Below, in pieces: positions 60,238 through 64,000 of a DNA stretch of 64,000 nucleotides. The number at the start of each line of letters is the position of its first letter. Positions within the stretch are counted from its first letter, which is position 1. The translations under genes were made by a program, and so were the position numbers. The DNA comes from Bacteroidota bacterium (GTDB taxonomy: Bacteria; Bacteroidota; Bacteroidia; Chitinophagales; Saprospiraceae), in contig JANSWP010000005.1 in the NCBI GenBank assembly GCA_024743405.1, positions 62,001 to 126,000 of the forward strand. Direction: 5' to 3'. Below the pieces are notes generated by a model. That model made no database searches. It was not told the DNA's origin and saw only the letters and a program-made list of their open reading frames with translations.

Positions 60238-61461
60238 TTAATGTTCTGCCCATTCTATGGCATCTATATCAACACCTTCTTTATACATTTCCCAAATTGG
60301 ACTAAGGTCACGCATATGCTGTACTCCTGCTGAGATTTTTTCTAATGTATAATCAATTTCCTCTTCTTTCGTGAATCGTCCTAAGCTGAATCGAATAGAG
60401 GAATGAGCTAAGTCGTCTCCTAATCCAAGGGCGATTAATACATAAGAAGGTTCCAAAGAGGCAGATGTACAAGCTGAACCGGACGAAACCGCAATATTTT
60501 GATTGAAGGTCATCATTAAACCTTCTCCTTCTACGTGTTTGAAAGAGATATTCGTAACGTGTGGCATTCGATTTTCAATGCTACCATTTACATAAACTTC
60601 CTCCAATTTTTTGAATCCTTCTTCTAATCTATCTCTCAGTTTACTCAGTCGCTCGGCATCCTGAGCCATTTCTTTTTTCGCTATTTCTGCTGCTTTTCCA
60701 AATCCTACAATACCAGGGACATTCAATGTGCCAGACCGCATTCCTCGCTCATGTCCACCACCATCCAATTGGGCAGTTACTTTTACTCTTGGCCCTTTTC
60801 TGTTTACAAATAAGGCACCTACACCTTTAGGTCCATACATTTTATGAGCTGTAAAAGCCATTAAATGAACACCTAACTCTTTAGGGTGTGTGGGGATTTT
60901 ACCAACTGCTTGAGTTGCGTCAGAAAAGAACAAAACACCATGTTTCTTACAAATTTCTCCGATTTCTTTCATCGGTTGAATCACTCCAGTTTCATTATTT
61001 GCCCACATGATGGATACTAAAATAGTATTGGGCTTGATAGCCGCTTCCAATTTTTTCAAATCAACTAAACCCTCTCGGTCAACTTCTAAATAAGTCACTT
61101 CTCCACCTTCCTTTTCAATTTTTTGGCAAGTATCTAATACCGCTTTGTGCTCCGTTGTCAAAGTAATAATATGATTACCTTTTCGACGATACATTTCAAA
61201 CACCCCTTTGATGCCCAAATTATCACCTTCAGTAGCTCCTGAAGTGAAAATGATTTCTTTTGAATCAACCTCCAATAAATTGGCTACTTGTTCCCGTGCA
61301 TAATCAACAGCTTCTTCCGCTTCCCATCCAAAAGGGTGGCTACGACTTGCTGCATTACCAAATATGTTGTGAAAGTATGGAACCATCGCATCAACTACAC
61401 GAGGATCTGTAGGGGTAGTGGAATTATTATCCAGATAAATTTTTCTATTATCCATTGTCAT
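60238..61461 (-). CDS. iscS: Cysteine desulfurase IscS
   Basis: There are 407 residues from ATG 61461; the ATG two codons later (61455) is equally good. The PLP lysine is Lys207 ([12 protein letters not shown]), and the persulfide cysteine is Cys331 ([10 protein letters not shown]). [16 protein letters not shown] and [15 protein letters not shown] are typical. This is the longer loop, group I (IscS) type. It supplies sulfur to IscU. First gene of the operon, with a -7 box about 95 bases upstream. Confidence 0.97.
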   Translation of the reverse strand: MTMDNRKIYLDNNSTTPTDPRVVDAMVPYFHNIFGNAASRSHPFGWEAEEAVDYAREQVANLLEVDSKEIIFTSGATEGDNLGIKGVFEMYRRKGNHIITLTTEHKAVLDTCQKIEKEGGEVTYLEVDREGLVDLKKLEAAIKPNTILVSIMWANNETGVIQPMKEIGEICKKHGVLFFSDATQAVGKIPTHPKELGVHLMAFTAHKMYGPKGVGALFVNRKGPRVKVTAQLDGGGHERGMRSGTLNVPGIVGFGKAAEIAKKEMAQDAERLSKLRDRLEEGFKKLEEVYVNGSIENRMPHVTNISFKHVEGEGLMMTFNQNIAVSSGSACTSASLEPSYVLIALGLGDDLAHSSIRFSLGRFTKEEEIDYTLEKISAGVQHMRDLSPIWEMYKEGVDIDAIEWAEH

Positions 61462-61553
61462 TATTATTACAGTTTAGAATTTTGAAGTGTCACTAATTTC
61501 AAAATACTATGACCGAATATTATTTGTTTATTTAGATTTAGTCTAATTTTTCA

Positions 61554-61561
61554 CAAAGATA
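61554..61561 (-). promoter_or_regulatory. -7 box of the isc operon
   Basis: Read on the minus strand: TATCTTTG, fitting TAnnTTTG. No TTG at the N19 position. No IscR-type operator was recognised. Confidence 0.45.
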
Positions 61562-61632
61562 ACAGAATTTGTAAAAAATGGTTTTGGAGGAGCAGAATTT
61601 TTTACTTAAAAAGCGAGGTATGGTTATATTTT

Positions 61633-62517
61633 TCAAAACATGATAAAGTCGGCAGGGTCAACAGGTTTGCCTTTATGCCATAGTTCAAAATGAAGATGTG
61701 GTCCATCAGTTAGCTCTCCTGTATTGCCAATGATGGCAATGGCCTCTCCTGCTTTAACAAAAGACCCCACTTTTTTCAGTAGAGCAGAATTGTGTTTGTA
61801 GAAGCTAATAATATTATTGGGATGTTGAATACCGATTGTATTGCCTGTTTCTACGGTATAATCTGAAATAATTACCCATCCATCCATGATGGTTTTTATT
61901 GCAGTGTTTTGTGGAGCGACCACATCTACACCATAATGTTTAATGTCTGGCTGGAATCCTTCACTAATTTCTCCCGATAAAGGAGAACTAAAATACATTT
62001 GTTCCAACGGTAGGTCTTTCGGTGAGAAATTGGTTGTCTTAGTTTGCTGGGCAGCACTGCGCAGCTGTTCTAATTCGAATTCTTGTCTCAGAATTCTGTC
62101 CTCTTCTATGGGTTCTACTTGAAGAAAGGAATCTTCTAAAAAACCTTGACTTTCTTGATATTGTTCGGCGGTATCCAATTCGCCCAGCATCATTTTCCTA
62201 AAACTTTCGGTATAATTTCTGTGATTAGCTAAAATCTTTTCCATGGAGTCTAGTTGCTGATTGATCTTCATGACTTCAGCATGAACTTGGACTTCACCAT
62301 ATCCGGGTATTAATCTTTTTGCGGGAGTGAAGACAATAGTGGCAATAATCAGCCCTGTTATCACTACGATTATTGTGCTTAAAATAATATATACATTTAA
62401 TAATGAAAGCCTATAGGAACCCATCTCCTCAAAGGTTTCATTATTCATGATTACAAGCCTATAAGTATGCTGTAATTTTTCCCAACGGGTTAGTTCTTGT
62501 TTATTTTCGTCACTCAT
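61633..62517 (-). CDS. M23-family (LytM) peptidase, membrane-anchored
   Basis: There are 294 residues. The helix at about 38-63 (LSLLNVYIILSTIIVVITGLII) anchors the protein; residues 75-160 are coiled-coil. The M23 domain (175-294) has zinc ligands His194 and Asp198 (DIKHYGVDVVAP), and His274/His276 in GPHLHFELW; His242 is the general catalytic histidine. All ligands are present, so it is probably an active DD- or LD-endopeptidase acting on peptidoglycan. It is divergent from the PorW-like gene. Confidence 0.93.
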   Translation of the reverse strand: MSDENKQELTRWEKLQHTYRLVIMNNETFEEMGSYRLSLLNVYIILSTIIVVITGLIIATIVFTPAKRLIPGYGEVQVHAEVMKINQQLDSMEKILANHRNYTESFRKMMLGELDTAEQYQESQGFLEDSFLQVEPIEEDRILRQEFELEQLRSAAQQTKTTNFSPKDLPLEQMYFSSPLSGEISEGFQPDIKHYGVDVVAPQNTAIKTIMDGWVIISDYTVETGNTIGIQHPNNIISFYKHNSALLKKVGSFVKAGEAIAIIGNTGELTDGPHLHFELWHKGKPVDPADFIMF

Positions 62518-62698
62518 ATTGTTATCAATTCCGAAGAATGAAATAATTTTACATTTTAAGAGTTAAAAAAATCAATATTACTAATTGGTAAAAAACCACT
62601 TTTCAGGTTCATTTGTTTTAACTCTTCGAATCAAAGTGCGGCAAAATTCGTAAATCTTTGTCAATCAATTATTTTTTAATGTTTAAAAGAATTCAATC

Positions 62699-64000
62699 TT
62701 GAAGAAAATAAGTACAATTCTGATAGTTTTTGTGGTGGCGGTCATCATTTCTGGGTGTGTGACACAGAAGAAAAAGGGGGAAGATATGGGACCGGTCAAA
62801 AAATTATACAATAATGTAACTGCTGAATTCAATGGTTATTTTAATGCTGATGTAATAATGATGGAGAGTATCGCTGCATTAGACGACCAATATCAGGATA
62901 ACTATAATAAAGTCTTACCTGTATACAAATATGTCGCAGCAGATAATCCCCAAGCGGTCGCAGGGGAATTGGATGAAGCCATTAAGAAAGTATCGGTTGT
63001 GGTCAATTTGCATCCCTATTCTGATTGGGTGGATGATTGCTATTTGTTGGTTGGGCAAGCTCAATATCTAAAAAAGGATTATGAAAGTGCGGAGGAAACC
63101 TTTGAATATTTAGTAGAGGAATATAATCCTCGAGCGATGGAAAAACGTAAAGAACGGGCTCAAAAAGTAAGTTCGGCTAAAAAAGGTAGCAAGAGTACTA
63201 GTTCAAATAAAGCGAAAGCAAAATCTAAAAAGGACAGGCAGAAAGCTGCAAAAAAGGCTAAAAAAGAGCGAGAAAAGGAGCGTAAGAAGAAAAATAAAGA
63301 GATTCAGAAGAATCGAAAAAGGAAGAAAAAAGGAAAATCAACTACCGCCCCAAAAAAGACTACTCCTAAAAAAGATGATCAGAAAGACGACACAAAAATC
63401 GTAGAAGAGGAAGTAGAGGAGGAGCGCGTACCCACTCAAATTACTTTGGGTAATCTTGAACCAACAGGTGTGGATGGAAAACCTGAAAATTATTTTATGA
63501 AGCATCGCCCGGCCTATCAAGAAGCGATTTTATGGTTGGCTAGAGCTTATATTGAGAGAGAAAATTACACCTATGCCGAAAGGTTTATGGACCAATTGGA
63601 CGAAAGTGGTGGAACTCAAAAAGATGTTAGGGCAGAATTGGCGGTCGTGCAAGCACATTATTACTTGAAGCGAAAGCAATATGACAAAGCTATGGAGCCT
63701 TTGGAAAAAGCGATATCCTTAGCTAAGGATAAATTGAAAAAAGCGAGATATGCCTTTATCGTTGGACAACTATATCAAAATAATGGACAATCAGAGGAGG
63801 CGTTTGCTTCATTTGAGAGAGTGGTTAAATATGGACCAGATTATGAAATGGCGTTCAGTGCGAAATTAGCAATGGCACAAAATCAATGGTTGACTGGGAA
63901 AGGAACACCCGAACAAGCCATGAAGAACTTGGAAAAGATGTTGAAAGATTTCAAAAACATCGATTTTCAAGATCGGATCTACTTTGCCATGGCAGAAATT
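62699..64000 (+). CDS. PorW/SprE-like TPR lipoprotein, 3' end beyond the window
   Basis: A frame starts at TTG 62699 and is still open at 64000 (434 codons). The lipoprotein signal (KKISTILIVFVVAVIISGC) with Cys about 20 supports the TTG start; no ATG is near. Residues 30-150 (LYNNVTAEFNGYFNADVIMMES, YQDNYNKVLPVYKYVAADNPQAVAG, DDCYLLVGQAQYLKKDYESAEETFEYL) match the start of PorW/SprE-like TPR lipoproteins of the T9SS. Residues about 150-230 are an extremely lysine-rich insertion (KKDRQKAAKKAKKEREKER). TPR units resume after residue 260 (AILWLARAYIERENYTYAE). Role in T9SS energy coupling or gliding is inferred from the family. Confidence 0.75.
   Translation, partial: MKKISTILIVFVVAVIISGCVTQKKKGEDMGPVKKLYNNVTAEFNGYFNADVIMMESIAALDDQYQDNYNKVLPVYKYVAADNPQAVAGELDEAIKKVSVVVNLHPYSDWVDDCYLLVGQAQYLKKDYESAEETFEYLVEEYNPRAMEKRKERAQKVSSAKKGSKSTSSNKAKAKSKKDRQKAAKKAKKEREKERKKKNKEIQKNRKRKKKGKSTTAPKKTTPKKDDQKDDTKIVEEEVEEERVPTQITLGNLEPTGVDGKPENYFMKHRPAYQEAILWLARAYIERENYTYAERFMDQLDESGGTQKDVRAELAVVQAHYYLKRKQYDKAMEPLEKAISLAKDKLKKARYAFIVGQLYQNNGQSEEAFASFERVVKYGPDYEMAFSAKLAMAQNQWLTGKGTPEQAMKNLEKMLKDFKNIDFQDRIYFAMAEI

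Overview
The window is about 64 kb of AT-rich DNA from a member of the Bacteroidota, most likely a gliding or filamentous marine-type Saprospirales relative. That placement is inferred from gldA/gldF/gldG, type B sorting domains of the type IX secretion system (T9SS; IPNAFSPNGDG-like C-termini), a PorW/SprE-like TPR lipoprotein, DUF4340, DUF547, DUF2141 and DUF1801 families, TSP3-repeat OmpA, and promoters of the Bacteroidota form TTTG-N19-TAnnTTTG. I saw no CRISPR array, rRNA, tRNA, prophage or transposase gene. The content is largely chromosomal housekeeping, lipoproteins and cell-surface functions.

Layout. 0-8 kb: minus-strand envelope genes (TlpA-like thioredoxin protein, phosphatidylserine decarboxylase, a 1125-residue secreted orphan, a SPOR protein). 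7.8-11.3 kb: plus-strand DUF177-rpmF, ridA, trpS and an FAH-family hydrolase. 11.5-16.9 kb: minus-strand gliding locus gldA - secreted unknown - gldF - gldG - DUF4340, with a recognisable promoter before gldA. 17-32 kb: DUF547 lipoprotein, OmpA with 13 TSP3 repeats, SdiA-regulated-like propeller, Crp regulator, S41 protease, small lipoproteins, a T9SS cargo, a trans-sulfuration enzyme and HU. 33-37.6 kb: peptide ABC importer (binding protein and two permeases, no ATPase alongside). 38-46 kb: TIGR01777 epimerase, HAD phosphatase, GNAT, RRM RNA-binding protein and a 1359-residue T9SS cargo. 46-50.5 kb: a two-component pair whose regulator is broken by an in-frame amber codon, a TonB-domain protein and a sigma-54-type regulator. 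50.8-57.2 kb: LOG, TPR, patatin, DUF192, S4 and PPK2 genes. 57.5-61.5 kb: rpsF-rpsR-rplI and iscS-iscU-hesB. 61.6-64 kb: M23 peptidase and the start of a PorW/SprE-like lipoprotein.

The most striking unexplained signal is a set of at least eight intergenic elements of about 120-190 bp. They share a short hairpin core (TTAAAAATACTCGC - CATACC TTTG GGTATG - TCTGCGTTTTTTGCCTC), and the base pairs of the hairpin covary between copies. Each copy is enclosed by inverted outer arms that match each other within a copy, while the arm sequence itself can differ completely between copies. Two copies provide the stop codon of the adjacent gene, one sits between a sensor kinase and its mutated response regulator, and one abuts a decayed gene remnant. 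Other palindromic elements (24922-25097, 55868-56023, and the pair at 10294 and 22257) have a similar overall architecture.

All start sites were checked on the DNA. Several long frames begin at TTG upstream of a better ATG, and I moved those starts. GTG or TTG starts were kept only for gldA, the histidine kinase and the PorW-like gene, where nothing better exists.
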